Assembly: GCF_047948215.1 (NCBI RefSeq)
Contig: NC_134465.1
Coordinates: forward strand, 40,586,153 to 40,650,152
Origin: Lycorma delicatula
Lineage: Eukaryota; Arthropoda; Insecta; Hemiptera; Fulgoridae
Length of the DNA: 64,000 bases
Direction: 5' to 3'
Notes under the pieces: model-generated
Databases searched by the model: none
What the model was told of the DNA's origin: nothing
Seen by the model: only the letters and a program-made list of their open reading frames with translations
Part shown: positions 1 through 14,600 of the stretch, one piece after another
How positions within the stretch are numbered: position 1 is the first letter of the stretch
Layout: each line of letters begins with the position of its first letter
Made by a program: the position numbers and the translations under genes

Positions 1-269
1 CTAGAGGAATGAAATGAAAGTACTTCATCTTGTGCAACCTTCTACAATTAAGAAGAAGAAGAAGAAGGCATTAAATAAAATAAAGTACAGTAAGCGCCAG
101 ATACGATTGAGGTTTTAAAAATAACAAATTGTTTTTTCCAACTATTAAAAGGTTCTGCTAATATTGCTTTCATGGCTCTGTGCTGTCGTGCGCTAATTTA
201 ATTCTCTTTGTCAAGTTAAGAGAAGAAGCACAGTTGATGAAAACAGGTTAAATGGGTTAACTATGTTAA

Positions 270-960
270 GCATTCACCAACAATGGGTTTTCTCTAACAA
301 GAAGCAATTAGTCGAAGCTATAGTTAGACAATTTGCATCTAATTCTTGCCCCTGGTAGCTTCCACTTATTTTAAATGTAAATTTTGCCTGACCAACAATC
401 TCTGTTTTACTTATTTCATCATTAGCACTGCATAATATTAACAAAAAAAAATGTATGAAAGTGAATAAATGTTGAAATAAAATATTCTTCCCAGTATCCA
501 GGGTTACATAATTAATCTTGTTGAATCTCTCCACCCCAAACCTTCTGCCTCCAGTCTCTACTATTATATCTTGATTAAATTTATCTAGCCACTTTTTCTT
601 CAGTCTTTCTCTTAGTTTCTTCCCACAATTCAACATTTTCAGTTCTGTCCTTTCTTCCCTTATTCCGTTTATACATCTTGACTACCTTAGCCTTACTCTT
701 CTAACTGTCCAGCACACTTTCAGTACTGTGAGAGCCTTTATTTTTATATTCCTTATGCGATCTCTTGATAGTTTTTATCATGCTTGTGTGAAATCTCATC
801 TTCATAGCTTGCATTTCTCCTTTCATTTATAACCCAAGTCTCTGCACCATATGTCAGAGTTATTGTGAAGTGACTGATAAAATACTCTTTTTCATTTCTT
901 TGGCACTTTTACTAGTATGTAGTCCATTCGAGTTTTATCTCCATACTAAATAAAGATTTC
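270..960 (-). pseudogene. LINE reverse transcriptase C-terminal remnant
   Basis: Reading the minus strand from about 900 downwards, the frames give LTYGAETWVINERRN, then in another frame MKMRFHTSMIKTIKRSHKEY. This is the LTYGAETW...MKMRFL region that follows the RT domain in insect non-LTR elements. Stops and frameshifts are frequent, so the copy is dead. It lies downstream of Cht5 exon 9, probably in the last intron. Confidence 0.55.
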
Positions 961-1389
961 TTGCAGTCTATATTCTTCCTATTTCATTACTAATCTTCCC
1001 ATCTTCTGCACATCATTACTCAAGTAATTTAACTGTTTTACTGTCTTTATCTTAAAGTATGATAGTAAATTGTTACAGAGAAGTTAAGAACGTCATCTTA
1101 AAATATTATGAAAATCGCCTAATTCTTACTTAGTCATAAAATTAAAAGCTGTTATACTTTTCAGCAGTAAGAATAATCGATTATAAAAAAATATTACAAT
1201 TAGTGTTTATTTCTCAGATATTAGGTAACTGAACATTTATCTGTCAAATAAATGCTTTTTATACATTCATTATTTTGTTTCACACTGAACAAGTTACCAT
1301 GCATTAAACAGCTATCGTGTCATGATAATGTTTGTAAAAATGAAAAAATAAATTATGATTTTAGATAAAAAAAATAAAACAACATACAA

Positions 1390-1636
1390 AATTCTTTCAA
1401 GAATCATCCTCAACAGGATCAGTTCACAATTGTGAAAGAAGTAGGAGAATACCATGGAGGTTTCAGACCGTGGAGGAGTTGCCCAGACCAGATCATGAGT
1501 CTGAAGCAAATAATGAACTACAACAGGAAAAGAAATAGAAACATAGTGATCACATTTGTAGATTTCAAGAACTGTCCCCACAATGAATCCCTACTAAAAA
1601 TTCTAAAATGTAACTTCCAAAAGATAAAATTTTAAC
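1390..1636 (+). pseudogene. LINE reverse transcriptase fragment
   Basis: The frame reads GGFRPWRSCPDQIMSLKQI, then NRNIVITFVDFKNCPHNES and LLKIL. This matches the RT segment where FVDFKKAYDS normally carries the first catalytic Asp; here part of that segment is altered or deleted. It has the opposite orientation to the LINE piece at 270-960, and there is no sign the two belong to one insertion. Confidence 0.6.
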
Positions 1637-2304
1637 AGTGTTCTGGGATTCTAAACTTGTGTACTGGACCAACTACCTTGAAATTATGTGGTCGACTGTT
1701 ATGTACAATACATAGAGACATTAAAACACTTTAAGATATGTGAAGAATATTGTGTTCAACAATCCTTGGAGCCAATAATTGTGCAATATGAAAATGTTCA
1801 GCCACATGTGTACGTTGCATGCAACCATCGAAGCTTGTGTGAAGTTGAAATTTAAACCCATACCATACCTCTGTACCTATCAGATATGGTGCTCCATGTG
1901 ATTTTCTACTTTTTTGTGATTAAAGAGAGTTATTAAAGGTTTTCATTTCACCACAAATGATGAATTGAAGGTTGCAATAAGGATGTGGATTAAGGAATGA
2001 CCACCAGCATTCTTCATTGATTGAATGAAAAAACTGGTTCAGTGTTGGGAGAAATGTAATAATTGTAAATGATGATTACTTGGAAAAATAAATATAAGTT
2101 TTTCTAGAAAATAAAGTGTACTATATGCCACATTTGTTTCTTTTGATTGTCCCTTTTCATCTGCAAGTTTAGAGTGACTGCATTGCACTTCTTGAAAAAA
2201 AGAAAAAAGTAACAAATGAAATAACAACCCACAAAATATTAATTAAACATAAAAATATTCTAAAATTTTATGATTTTATTAAAAATTTGAAACCAAAAAA
2301 ATAC
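1637..2304. other. AT-rich intron sequence
   Basis: The start of the intron after Cht5 exon 9. I looked specifically for the missing CBM14 exon (spaced Cys residues with YYQC-like and CP.G..F motifs) on the minus strand and did not find it. No repeat was recognised. Confidence 0.5.
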
Positions 2305-2628
2305 CTTATTGCAGAGTTGATGAGGTTTAAATCCATCTGTAGAGCAATCTACTTTAGAGGAAATATCATTATCAATCTGTGATGGTTCTGTAGTGCCGGA
2401 AGATGCTGAAGTAGTACTACTAATATCTGAATCAATCACTGATATTTCAACCGATTCAACAGAAAAATTTTCTGTGGGTTTAGGTGTAATAGTAGTAGTA
2501 GTTGTAGTGGTGGTTATTGTTGTTTTTGTTGTTGAGGTTGTAACCGCAGCAGTTGTGGGTTTTTTTGTGGTTGGTTTTAAATCTGCACCATTAATTCTTT
2601 GTGTACTTGATGGTCTTGACCATTCCGG
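2305..2628 (-). CDS. Cht5: Cht5 coding exon 9: Ser/Thr-rich linker and start of CBM14
   Basis: A 108-codon exon. It starts [10 protein letters not shown] and continues with Lys/Pro/Thr-rich sequence and a run of seven Thr codons, then an acidic Ser/Thr stretch. It ends [16 protein letters not shown], the first half of a peritrophin-type chitin-binding domain. Acceptor TACTAG|CCG, donor AAG|GTATTT. Such linkers are usually heavily O-glycosylated. No matching downstream exon was found in 1-2304. Confidence 0.9.
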
Positions 2629-5600
2629 CTAGTAATGACAATAAACAATATTAAAAATGAAAATCATTCTTTTTAATACTATAGTAATTGTAATATTTTT
2701 TTAAAAATAAATGAAGGCTTTCAGTCAAGGTAATTAAAAGTAAGTTGTATCAAAACACTGTAAGTCTCCAAATATAGTCATCGAAAAAGGTTGTAGCAGT
2801 TTAAAAAAATTGTATCTCAGAAACTACTGGAGCTAATCAAACATGTATTTTTTAAAAAAAATTCACCAACTCAAAAAGGTTTTTCACATATCTAAGAATG
2901 TTTCAATATGAGCTCTGTTGGTCACTTTGCAAACATCCAGCCGATAATCGACTTCTGTCCAGTTCCGCTGGATCTTCGAAGGTGTAACTGTGGCAATAGC
3001 AGCGGTGATCCACGGTCCTAAATGTTGTACATCCCTGATTTTTTCACTGTAGACAATGTCTTTAATGTAACCTCATAGAAAAAAGTCTAGGGGTACCAAA
3101 TCTGGGCTTCTCAGATGCCAAAGCACAAGACCGGCCCTACCAATTCCTAACGATTAGGGAATTTTTCATTGAGAGAGCATCGATTGCCTAGGCTAAAAGT
3201 GTGAGGGTGCATCATCTTGTTGAAACATTACAGCAACTTTACTTTCTTGTTCAATTTGGTCAGTTTATAGAAAAACGTTCAGTTGTAGCACATTGAAATG
3301 AGCCAATCACATGATCAGACATCAAACCACATCACACGTTTATTTTTTGGGAATCTCTGATATACTCAATAATTTCATTGGGTTACTGAGATCCCCATAT
3401 CCTACAATTATACCTGTTGACACAACTAGTGTCATGGAAAGTCGCTTCATCTGTAAACATAATATATTTTAAAAATATTTTGTCATCATCAATATTATTA
3501 AGCATTTTACTTGTGAATTCAACACGTTTAGGACGATCTGTAGGTTTAAGGTATATAAAAAACTTTTTGAGTAGGTGAATTTTTTAAAAAATACTCGATT
3601 ATCTCTTAGTAGTTTCTGAGATACAATTTTTTTAAATTGCTGCAACCTTTTTCATTGACCTGTGTATTAAAACCTTACATGGTAGTCACCATTCTAGATG
3701 GTTGTGAATATATATCAAAAGTGATGTTAATGAATGAATTCTGAAATGTAGCAATTAAATAGAAATTATTGATTACCAGGATGAAAATTTTTCATGTAAC
3801 TCATCACAGTAGTTTGGCTTGTGAGAAAACGAGAAAGAGCCTTACTTTACTTAAATAGTAAGCCATTGCTAACAGATTTAAAAAAGTCTTCCCAAAAGTT
3901 TATTTAAAACGCAGTTAAAATATTTTATTCTATTCAAACAATATTATTCTGTCTTGAGGTTTCAAATAATACTGTTTAAAAAATCTAAAAAAAAATCCTC
4001 ATCTGCATCCAACATGTATATAAGTAAATTCTCAAATAATTTCCATTAATGTCTTCTGAATTGAAATTTACTTTGTAGTTATATTTTATATTTAGTATCT
4101 TAATGTGTGTACTTTAACATTAATAAATGTGGTAATATTTTAATCCTCCTTCATAAAACTTTACATTTTAGGCCACAGTCAGCTCGTGCGATTCCCTCCG
4201 ATGAAGGGAGTATATTGCATCCTCCAACAACTAGGGCTCCATCAGGTGCATTCCTGCTAGGCCGAAAGGTGCTAGCACCGGCAGGCCTTCAGCAGACAGA
4301 CTGAAGGGGATGTGCTGGGAGAAAGAAGCACCTACATTGCTAGTCTCCCAAGGTCAGCTTGAGTAAAGTTTTCAATCTGGTTCTAAGGATCAGAACACAA
4401 TCCATATTCAAAGCTAATGTATAACTGACAAAAATTAAACAAATACCTGCCCAATAATAAGAAAGTTCCATCAGCAAATGATTGCTGTCCAAGCTGTGCG
4501 ATTGATAGGGAGATACATAAATCTTCCACTATCCTTGCATTCTGTTATATTTTAAGTTAATAATATAGTCATGATTCTGTTCTGATGAAGATTTTATCAT
4601 GGTTTCCCTTGATCCATGCAGGTAAATGCTGGGACAATTCCTTATGTTATCCGTTAACTAACACATCTACTTTTTACAATGTATTATGATTATACCAATC
4701 AGAATAAAATAATTATTTATGAAAAACAGAATTCTGTAAAGAATCAGATATGAATTTTTCAGTATTTTGTTGTTTTGTTAATTGTTTATGAATGTATAAT
4801 TTGGAATTCGAAAAATATTTCATATTTTCACTAATTTTAGTACCGTATGATTAATGAGGATATTGGAAGGACAGGTAGAAGGGAAAAATTGTGTAGGGAG
4901 GCCACGTTTGGAATATGTAAAACAAATTGTTAGGGATGTAGGATGTAGAGGGTATACTGAAATGAAACGACTAGCACTAGATAGGGAATCTTGGAGAGCT
5001 GCAGCAAACCAGTCAGATGACTCAAACAAAAAAAAAAAAATTAATGAGGAAAGCATTTATTATCAACAGAGGGAAGGTCAGTCATTTTTATTTTTAAAAA
5101 CATACATTTTTTGTTTATCCTGTAATAAAAATGAATTTGCACGATTAAAATTATTTCCATAAAAAAAAAATTTATTATAATTTGTTTTTTATTTGTGATT
5201 TTATGAATACCATTCAAAAAATGTGAATATAGTGATTTACTTTCACTTGACAGATTTTTTTACATTTTAAATGGATTATATGCTAGCTTTTTTGTGAATA
5301 GTAAGATTATTTTACTTGGGAAACTGTTAAATTAGTGACATAACCTATCATCTTTCCTTTAAGCTAAATTATTTCGTATCTGTCGATGATGAGAGCTTGT
5401 TGATGAGAACAAGCTCTCATGCTTGTTTACTAATATGTTAAGAGGAGACTGTTATTTTTACAAGATTGTCAATATTAGAGTTTATTTTTATTGATTGTCA
5501 ATAACAATTCCTTCAAATAACAAACCTTCAAATTGGACTATTTGTAAATAGTTTAGGGTTTTTTAAAAACAGTGTTGATAGATCTTTCGTTAAAAAGTTT

Positions 5601-8600
5601 AATGTTTGTGAACACAGGTATATCGTGACAAATTTTTTTCATGATTTTTACAGAAGTCTTTATACTATCAAAGTATTTATATCAGCTATTTACATGTTTT
5701 TGGTTTATGCGAGAAATAAAAAAACAATATGAAATTATTTATTAAAAGTGTTAAATTATTACACGTGGGACCGAAAATTCAATTTAGTGAGTGATTAATA
5801 TTTGACAATCAGCCGGTCAGTTGTACTGTACCAAAAAGTGGCTATCATATGTATGACAACCTTATAGAAAAACCAATATAGGATGACTTACTTTATTTCA
5901 TTACATAAAAGATTCACTTTTGTGAATTTGATTTGGATCATCAGCTCCATAAATTTTATATATATATTCACTTATAATTTTATGTTAAAAATATTTTTAA
6001 AACTAATTAAATTCTTTTTAAAGTTTGTAAACTAAATTTAACATATCATACTTTAAAACCATACAAAAATTTTTAAAACCTTTTTAAAATTTTTTAAATT
6101 TTTTATTTAAATTAAAAATTATAATCCCAACAAGAGATAAAACATAAAATGTAAAAATATATTAATATATATAGTACAGAAAGTATTTTACATTTGGTAC
6201 ATACAAGCTTGCACACATTTTTAGTGTAATTTCAGTAGTCAAGTACGAGGGTTATTTTTTTTTCAAGGCCCAATCGGTCACGAAATAAAAACCCGCGAAA
6301 AAATCGGATGAACCTTTGCGCACGTGTGTTGCGCATCTGTAGTATGGTCTTTAATCACGCCACGTCTGAACACGTTTAGTTCTGATCATGCAGCTAGCAT
6401 GTAAACATGTCTACAACAATAGCATCTCCCGCCAAGCGTGAAGTGCGTGCGATAGTTCGATTTCTTCAGGCTGAGGGGTGTAATGCAGTTGAAATTCATC
6501 GACGAATAAGTAATGTGTTTGGTGAAACTTCAATGAGTGACAGCAAAGTGCAACAATGGTGCAGGAACTTTAAAGCAGGACGTACAGATGTTCATGATGC
6601 AGGCAGTCAGGGAAGGAAGCAAGTCTCAACCGATGATCTCGTTGAGCGAGTGGAGGCAATTCGAGAAAATCGTCAGTTCACAATTTTTGTATTGAGTAAT
6701 TCGTTTCCTGCAATTTCAAGGTCAGCTCTCTACACCATTGTGAGTGAGAGACTTCAGTCCCGCAAACTTTGTGCGAGATGGGTTCCCAAGATGCTGTCTG
6801 ACCAACACAAAACAATGAGAATGGACGCCTTCCTAACGTTTTTCCAGCACTATCATAATGAAGGAGAAGATTTTTTGAACAAAATTGTCACAGGGGACGA
6901 GACATGGGTCCATTTTGAAACTGAAGAAACAAAAGAACAATCCAAACAGTAGATGCAATTTCATTCTCCCAGTAAAACAAAGAAGTTCAAGCGAACCTTC
7001 TCCAACAGAAAGTGTATAGCTACAGTTTTCTGAGACTGGAATGAGTTCTCTTGGTGGAATTCATGCAATGTGACACAACCATCACTGCAGCCTCATACTG
7101 CGTGACTCTTAAACGTCTAGGAAGGGCAATTCAGAATAAGCGTAGAGAAATGTTGTCATCAGGAATTGTCTTTCTCTATGTCAATGCTCGGCCGCACACT
7201 GCAGCTGTAACAAAGAAGCTCCTGCAGCATTTTCGTTGGGAAATGTTTGATCACCCACCATACAGCCTGGACTTGGCTCCATCCGATTTTCACCTCTTTG
7301 CTCACATGAAACGCTGGCATGGGAGACAACATTTTGGCACTGAAATCGAGCTGCAGACCAGCGTAGAAACATGGCTGAAAACACAGGCGGCACCATTCTA
7401 TGATGAGGGTATTGGAAAGTTGGTACCACGCTATGAGAAATGTCTAAATCGAATTGGCGACTATGTTGAGAAATAGCGTAACTATGTAAGTACTTGTTAC
7501 AAATAAATTTTTTTTATTTTCACTGTGGTTTTAATTTCACGATTGATCGGAATTGAAAAAAAAATAACCCTCATAGTACACATTCAAAAAGTATCTTAAG
7601 AACTGGAAAAGTACCATATAGTTTATGATTGTTTCTTAACATTGATGATTGTTTCATTAACAGTTTTTTTTCGGTTGATAAAAGTGCTGTGTGTGTTATG
7701 ACACAACACAATATTTATGTACTTTGCTTTGGTTGTATGAACCAGTATGTTCTACAACAGAAAAAGAATGATCATTTTACCTTCTATTAATAGAAGTTAA
7801 GAATCATTTGTTAATGAAGGGAAAAACATAAGGTAAGTGAATTTATTATCCATAACATTAGTTTTTTAAAATGAATAAATTATCAACAGAATATTGAATT
7901 AATCTTCTTTGATGTCTTGGTTTATATTGAGACTATCTGTATATTAAGTTCTATATGTTATTTATACTCAATGAAATTTAAGCTTTTATCTGTCAGAACC
8001 ATTTTAAATGGAATTAACAGGACTGTTCCTTATACTAGGTGGTAGAATAATAAAGATGTAACAAAATTAAGAATAGCAAGAAAAAAAAGAAGTTTTATAT
8101 AACCCTTTTTTAGTGGAATATAGTGGATTACTTTCTACATACAAATATTTTTTTATGTGTTTAGTTGCCCTAAACAGATAATTATTTACAGAAACGTCTG
8201 TAAATAATTATCTTTAGTTTTTAGTATTTTTTTTATTAGAAATTTAATTAAATTTAGTTAAAAAATTATAAATTCATCTAGAGATAGAAAATATGCCATA
8301 TTAATGTACATTGACCAACAACATATTTGTAGACCAGAGGTAAAGGACACAATCTCTATTTTTACGATTGTGCAGTTCTAATTCGCTTTTTCTAATTTCC
8401 TTTGCTTGTCACCATAACATTTTCTACTAAAATACCTTATTTAGATCTACTTTAGTAGATGCTATTTCATATTTATTAATTTTTGTTTTATATTTTAAAA
8501 AATGGACATGGTATCTTATACCTCTACTAGCGTACCCCGTCACAACTTCACCCACAATATAGATGTAGCTTCATTCACAATGCTTTTTTAATAGCAAACT

Positions 8601-11600
8601 TATTTTTTTTGTTAAAAATCATAATAGAAGAATATCCACATGCAAAAAGCCTGGTGATACTGCAAGGTATCAGGTAGATTACTGCTCTTATGGAAACCTT
8701 AAAATCAGAAGTTACATCATGGTTAAACAAAGATTTAGAAATCAACTCGTCGACTGCAAAGCATATCCAGGAGCAGACATTGAGAGCGACCTTAATTTAC
8801 TGATAATGAAATGTAGATTGGGGTTTAAAAACCTGAAGAAAAGGTGTTACATGAATCTGTGGAATTTAGAAAAGGTTGAGGAAGAGGTGGTAAAGAAGAT
8901 TTTTGAGGACATTGCAAGAGGTCTAAGTAAAAAAGATAAGGTAGAAAATATAGAAGAAGAATGGAAGAATGTTAAAAAGGAAATTCTTAAATCACCAGAA
9001 GCAAACTTAGGCGGAACAAAGAGAACTGGTAGAAAACCTTGGATATCAAAGGATATATTGCAGCTTATGGATGAACGTAGAAAGTATAAGAATGATAATG
9101 ATGAAAAAGATAAAAGGAACTATCGACAATTAAGAAATACTATAAATAGGAAGTGCAAATTAGTGAAAGAAGAGTGGATTAAAGAAAAGTGTTCAGAAGT
9201 GGAAAGAGAAATGGATTAAAGAAAAGTGTTCAGAATTGGAAAGAGAAATGATCATTGATAAAATAGACGGAACACAAGAAAATTAAGAAGAATTTTATGA
9301 TAAATAAATTAAAATCTAATAATGTGTTAAACAAAGATGCTACACAAATCTATATAACGAAAGAAAAGGTTGATAGGCAGATGGGGTATATTGAAAAGTT
9401 ATACGGAGGAAATGAATTAGAAACTGGTGTTATAGAGGAAAAAAAGGAAGTCGAAGAGAATGAAAGGGAAGATACAATACTGAGAAGAGGATGAAAGGGG
9501 AGACAATACTGAGATCTGAATTTAAGAGAGCATTAAAAGATTTGAGTGGGGATAGATAGATTATTTAAACAGGTGTGTAATATTTACGAAAAAGGAAAAG
9601 ATCCGTCAGACTTGAAAAAGTGTGTTATTGTCACGATACCAAAGGACGCAGGTTATAAATCTGAAGAATCAGAACAATTAGCTTAACTACTCACGCATCA
9701 AAAATCTTAACTAGAATTATGTACAGGAGAGTGGAAGAAGTAGTAGTAGAAGACCAATTTGGTTTCAGGAAATGTATAGGGACAAGGGAAGCAATTTTAG
9801 TGCTTAGATTAAGTAGAAGGTTAGATTAAAGAAAAACAAACCAACATTAATGGCATTTATAGACCTAGAAAAGGCATTCGATAACGTAGACTGGAATAAA
9901 ATGTTCAGCATTTTAAAAAAATTAGGGTTCAAGTAAAGCGATAGAAGAACAATCGCTAACATTTACAAGAAACTGCAAAAGTAATAATCGAAGAGCATGA
10001 GAAAAAAGCCTTAATAAAAAAGGGAGTCTGACAAAGATGTTCCCTATTCTCGTTACTTTTTAATCTTTACATAGAACAAGGAGTTAATGGTGTTAAAAAA
10101 CAATTTAGATCCGGAGTAACAGTACAAGGTGAAAAGATAAGGATTCTACGATTTGCTGATGGTATAGTAATTCTAGCTGAGAGTAGAAAAGAATTAGAAG
10201 AAACAATGAACGGCATGGATGAAGTCCTCCACAAGAACTACCGCATGAAAATAACCGCATCAAATTTTTATTTTATAATGAATTGTGTATTTTGTGAGCT
10301 CTTTCATGGTTTAACATGATCTGCCCAGGAAAATACCAGAGCAGTTACTTTTGTCTTTTATCAGTGTCCATTTCTGACACGATTTGTAGGATGTATTATT
10401 TTATATCGATCAGAATAATAGATTGGTTTTTTAAACGTTTTGATAAAATGCTTCAAACATGCATTATGATATTCAGGACATTAACGTTGTTTGAAAATTA
10501 TGATAGTAGGTACTAGAATTAATTTTTTATATTATTTTTACAGTTAATAAAATACACACGAAAATAAAAATATAAATATTTACCCTCGTTGTTGTCGATA
10601 TACTGGGTGTTGGCACTTGATAAGATTTCATATTATCATATAATATCTGTATCAATGGATTTTTTTTATCGCCGCATAATCCGTGGAAATCATCCATATC
10701 GATCGCCCACGTCATAGCACCGGCATAACCTTTTTTCTTGATCCAGTCCATTTTAATTTGTAAACTCTTTTCGTTTTCATAACCTACCCATTGAGTACCT
10801 ATAAATACAAAATAAAAATATATATTTAAATTCATAGCGTAAACAGTCATGATTGGGCGGGCCATTATCTACCATTTGTTCTGTGATTCTTACATTAGAA
10901 AAATAGTTGTTTCTAACATTCGTTGCTGGAATATTAGTTTATTTGTTCGTTTAGTAACTAAATAAACTAGAACCTTTCGTTTTCATTTTAGTTATACGAG
11001 TATTTTTTTTATCGACAAAATTTAACTGTATTTATTTATTTTAACCCCTTGATTACCACTACCATCCCCGTATTTTTTTAATGATTCTTTTTGTGTGTGA
11101 AAAATATCGATGCCTGGAGATTTAGATGCAAAGCCTACCTGAAGAGTGACAGGAAGAAAAGCGGTGTTTCTGCACCGATTTCATTCGGTGAAATCTGTAA
11201 AAAATTATTTTTCTTTTTTTATCGGCTGTTGAATATTACAACCAAAGGTCGCCTTTTGGATACCAGTTCAAAAGACTATTTTTGTAAGAGACAAAATTAC
11301 TTACAGAAATGGCGTACCTTTCTGTATAAAAATCATTTCATAGGGAAAGCGAAGAGCGAGTGTAATTGCTTTCCTCGTCAAGCCAAATATATTGTTGCTT
11401 ATCGATACGCTTGCTAAAATACAAGAGATATTCAATCTTAAGAGTAACGCCTTCATTTTATTCACCGCATAGATAGATCGGCTGTGTAACGAACGCCATT
11501 ACTTTCGAAGAAAGTGACTCAAACTTGTGCCTCTTTTACGTCGGATGCGTTGCACGCATCACGGCCTTACAAACGGTTGTAAAATACTCGTACGATCTAA

Positions 11601-14600
11601 AGGAGCGACCAAATTTATTTAATTTTCAAAAAGATTAAGATTATGAGTTTTCATTTTGAAATGTTAATCGCTCGGTAATCTCGTCACTGTTTATTAAACA
11701 TGTATAAGTGTAAATTTATTTATCCTATCTAAATTTACTTTTATCTAAAATTTAATATTAATCGACGGGCCTACTCAAAAAAGTTAGAAGAGGTTTTTAG
11801 GATATAAAAGTGGATTATCAGACCCTTAATTTTGATGAATGTAGAATGATTTTTAGAAAATTAGAAATTCTGACCTTTATATATTTGTAAAAAAACAAAA
11901 CAAAAAATATAATAAAAAGTAGTCAAATTAAATAAAAGGAAACAGATTAGAAAAACCCTCTTAAAAGTAAAAAATAAAAATTAAATCAAATTGAGAATTT
12001 TAAACAAAAAAAAAAAAAAAATATATTAACAAATATAAAAATGTACTGAAAATTAAAAAATAAATTATATAAATATCTAATAAATAAATGTAATAATTAT
12101 TAAATTTTAAAATTAAAAGTAATGAAAATATTTAGTTAAATAAAAGCGTGGCGCGGTTTTTATAATTAATTGTAAAAATAATTGTGTTTTAAATAAATTA
12201 TAAAAACTGCGCCACACTTTTATTTAACTAAATATTTTCATTACTTTTAATTTTCAAATTTAATAATTATTACATTTATTTATTAGATATTTATATAATT
12301 TATTTTTTAATTTTCAGTACATTTTTATATTTGTTAATATATTTTTTTTTTTTGTTTAAAATTCTCAATTTGATTTTATTCTTATTTTTTACTCTTTAGA
12401 GGGTTTTTCTAATTTGTTTCCTTTTTTTATTAATGTTAATATTAATATTAGTTAAATAAAAGCTTTTTTAAAAAATAATTTTTTATATGTAATCAAATTT
12501 TGTAATTTTTTTGTATTTTATTTTTTAGTCTTAATGAACAATAAAATTTATACATCCAAAAAAAATATTCTTAATAATATTTATAATCGGAATATTATTG
12601 TTTGTTCAAGTTTGTTTATTTATTAAGACTAAAAAGTAAAAATATATATTTTTACACATCGAAGTTACATACGTGTATCAAATTTCATTGATTTTCATAC
12701 GATAGATCAAAAGATATAGCAGTTGCAAGATTTGATTATAACTAAAGTAAGTTAAATAAAAGCTTATAAAAAAGGTAACGTATTCGCTATTATGAAATCA
12801 GATAACTTGTTTACGTTCATGTTACACAGCATAATACTTCAGCCTATGAGAAATTACCATATTAACGCTTCAGTTTCTGTTTTTAATAAATTAACTAACG
12901 ATATTCTGACTGGTTTATTTAAAGAAAAGTAAAATCTTTCTAAAAAATATAATTGGCCCTTTTACTTTATATTATCGTTTCAAAACATTATTTTTCAGAA
13001 AAATTATTGCTTTTAAGTTCGTGAAAATTTCCTGTTTTAGTATTTCAGCAACCGGTACATACGCCAGGAAAAATATGTTAGCATTTCCTCATGTTAACAC
13101 TTGGTGCGTGATCTTGAACGTATCGCTTTACTTCAGTTTTATTGTCAGTAAATATTAATTTTGTTTTACGTTAAAATATTATTTATATTTTAGTGGAAAA
13201 GAGATTAGTAGAAGCAACTTTTTTTTATTAATTTGGTAGTTTCTAGCGTCCCTGAAAACAGTACTTATCTTATTTCCAGTACTTAAGATTTTTTTTTCAT
13301 TTTCGGCTTACGTAATCGATTAAAATCGACAGTTTTATTCCTTATTTCAGTTATATTGTCTATTATTAATTCAAGTGTTATTGTTTATTAATGCGATTTA
13401 ATTTAAAAAAAAATAAAATGTTGTTAAATCCGTAAATCCATACCGGTTAGATTTTCTTCCTGTATTGGAAGATTTCAGTAGCGAATTATAACATTATTAT
13501 TCTACTCTTAAAATATTTCCTTAAAGTACGTGTATTTTGTTGTTTCTTCTTTATACAGCTTCTTAAAGGAATCAAGTTGGCTTTTTTTGGGTGACCTTAT
13601 TTCTTTCTAAATAATATTTTGTCCTATACCCTTGTCATTAAATTCTTACACAGATTGTATTTTTTTTTATCTACCGTATTTTCATAACATTTACTTAATT
13701 AACGGTTTACGTGTTTAAAAAAAAAATTAAAATTGCTTTATTAATAACAAATAAATACTTTATTGAAATCAAAAAGTAATTATACGTTATACAGAATTTT
13801 TCAAAAATAGATGAACTATTCCGTAGATAACTGGAAGCGGTTCAGTGGTTTCTTAGAAAAATCAAGCGAAATTGTCAACATGAGAGCATCGTTACAAAGT
13901 ATAAAATTAATAAGAAATGGTTGTTATAGAAAATAATAATTATACAACTACGAGGGTAAGTCAATTATTATCCGCAGTGTACTTATATATTTTATTGCAA
14001 TACAAATAGGAAACCTACATATACATAATTTTTCACCATAGCCCCCATGCATTTCAACACACTTGGTCCATCGTTGCAAAAGCTTCCTGAAAAGAAGGTT
14101 TCCGGTTGAGCTGCGAGCCAGGAATGCACCGCTTCTTTCACTGTTTCGTTCGAGGTAAATCGACGGCCCCTTAATACCTCTTTGAGTAGACCAAACAAGT
14201 GGTAGTCAGAAGGGGCAAGATTAGGACAATACTGAGGATGAGCCGGTACTTCAAATTCGAGTTTCTGGAGCGTTTCAGCAGTGTGGACAACAGTATGTGG
14301 TCTGGAATTGTCGTGCAACAACGCAACACCTTTCGACAGCAGTCCTCGGCGTTTGCTTCGAATTGCAGGCTTCAGCTTGGCAGTAAGCATCTCAATGTAA
14401 CGCGCACTGTTTATTGTTGTGCCCCTCTCCTCATAATGTTCCAATACTGGGCCTTGTGAGTCCCAAAAAACCGTAAACATCAGTTTTCCTTCGGACGGTT
14501 GGGTCATGAACTTTTTGTTGCAGGGCGAATTTGGATGTTTCCATTACATACTCTGCCGTTTACTCTCCGGGGCGTAATGATGGATCCGTGTTTTGTCACC

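Noticed and set aside
1312..1581. 89-codon minus-strand frame
   Set aside because: Overlaps the plus-strand LINE reverse transcriptase fragment, which explains the sequence better.
2393..2632. 79-codon plus-strand frame rich in Val
   Set aside because: It is the antisense of the Thr-rich linker in Cht5 exon 9.
11091..11417. 108-codon open frame on the plus strand
   Set aside because: No conserved motif, no splice context, and composition like surrounding intron.
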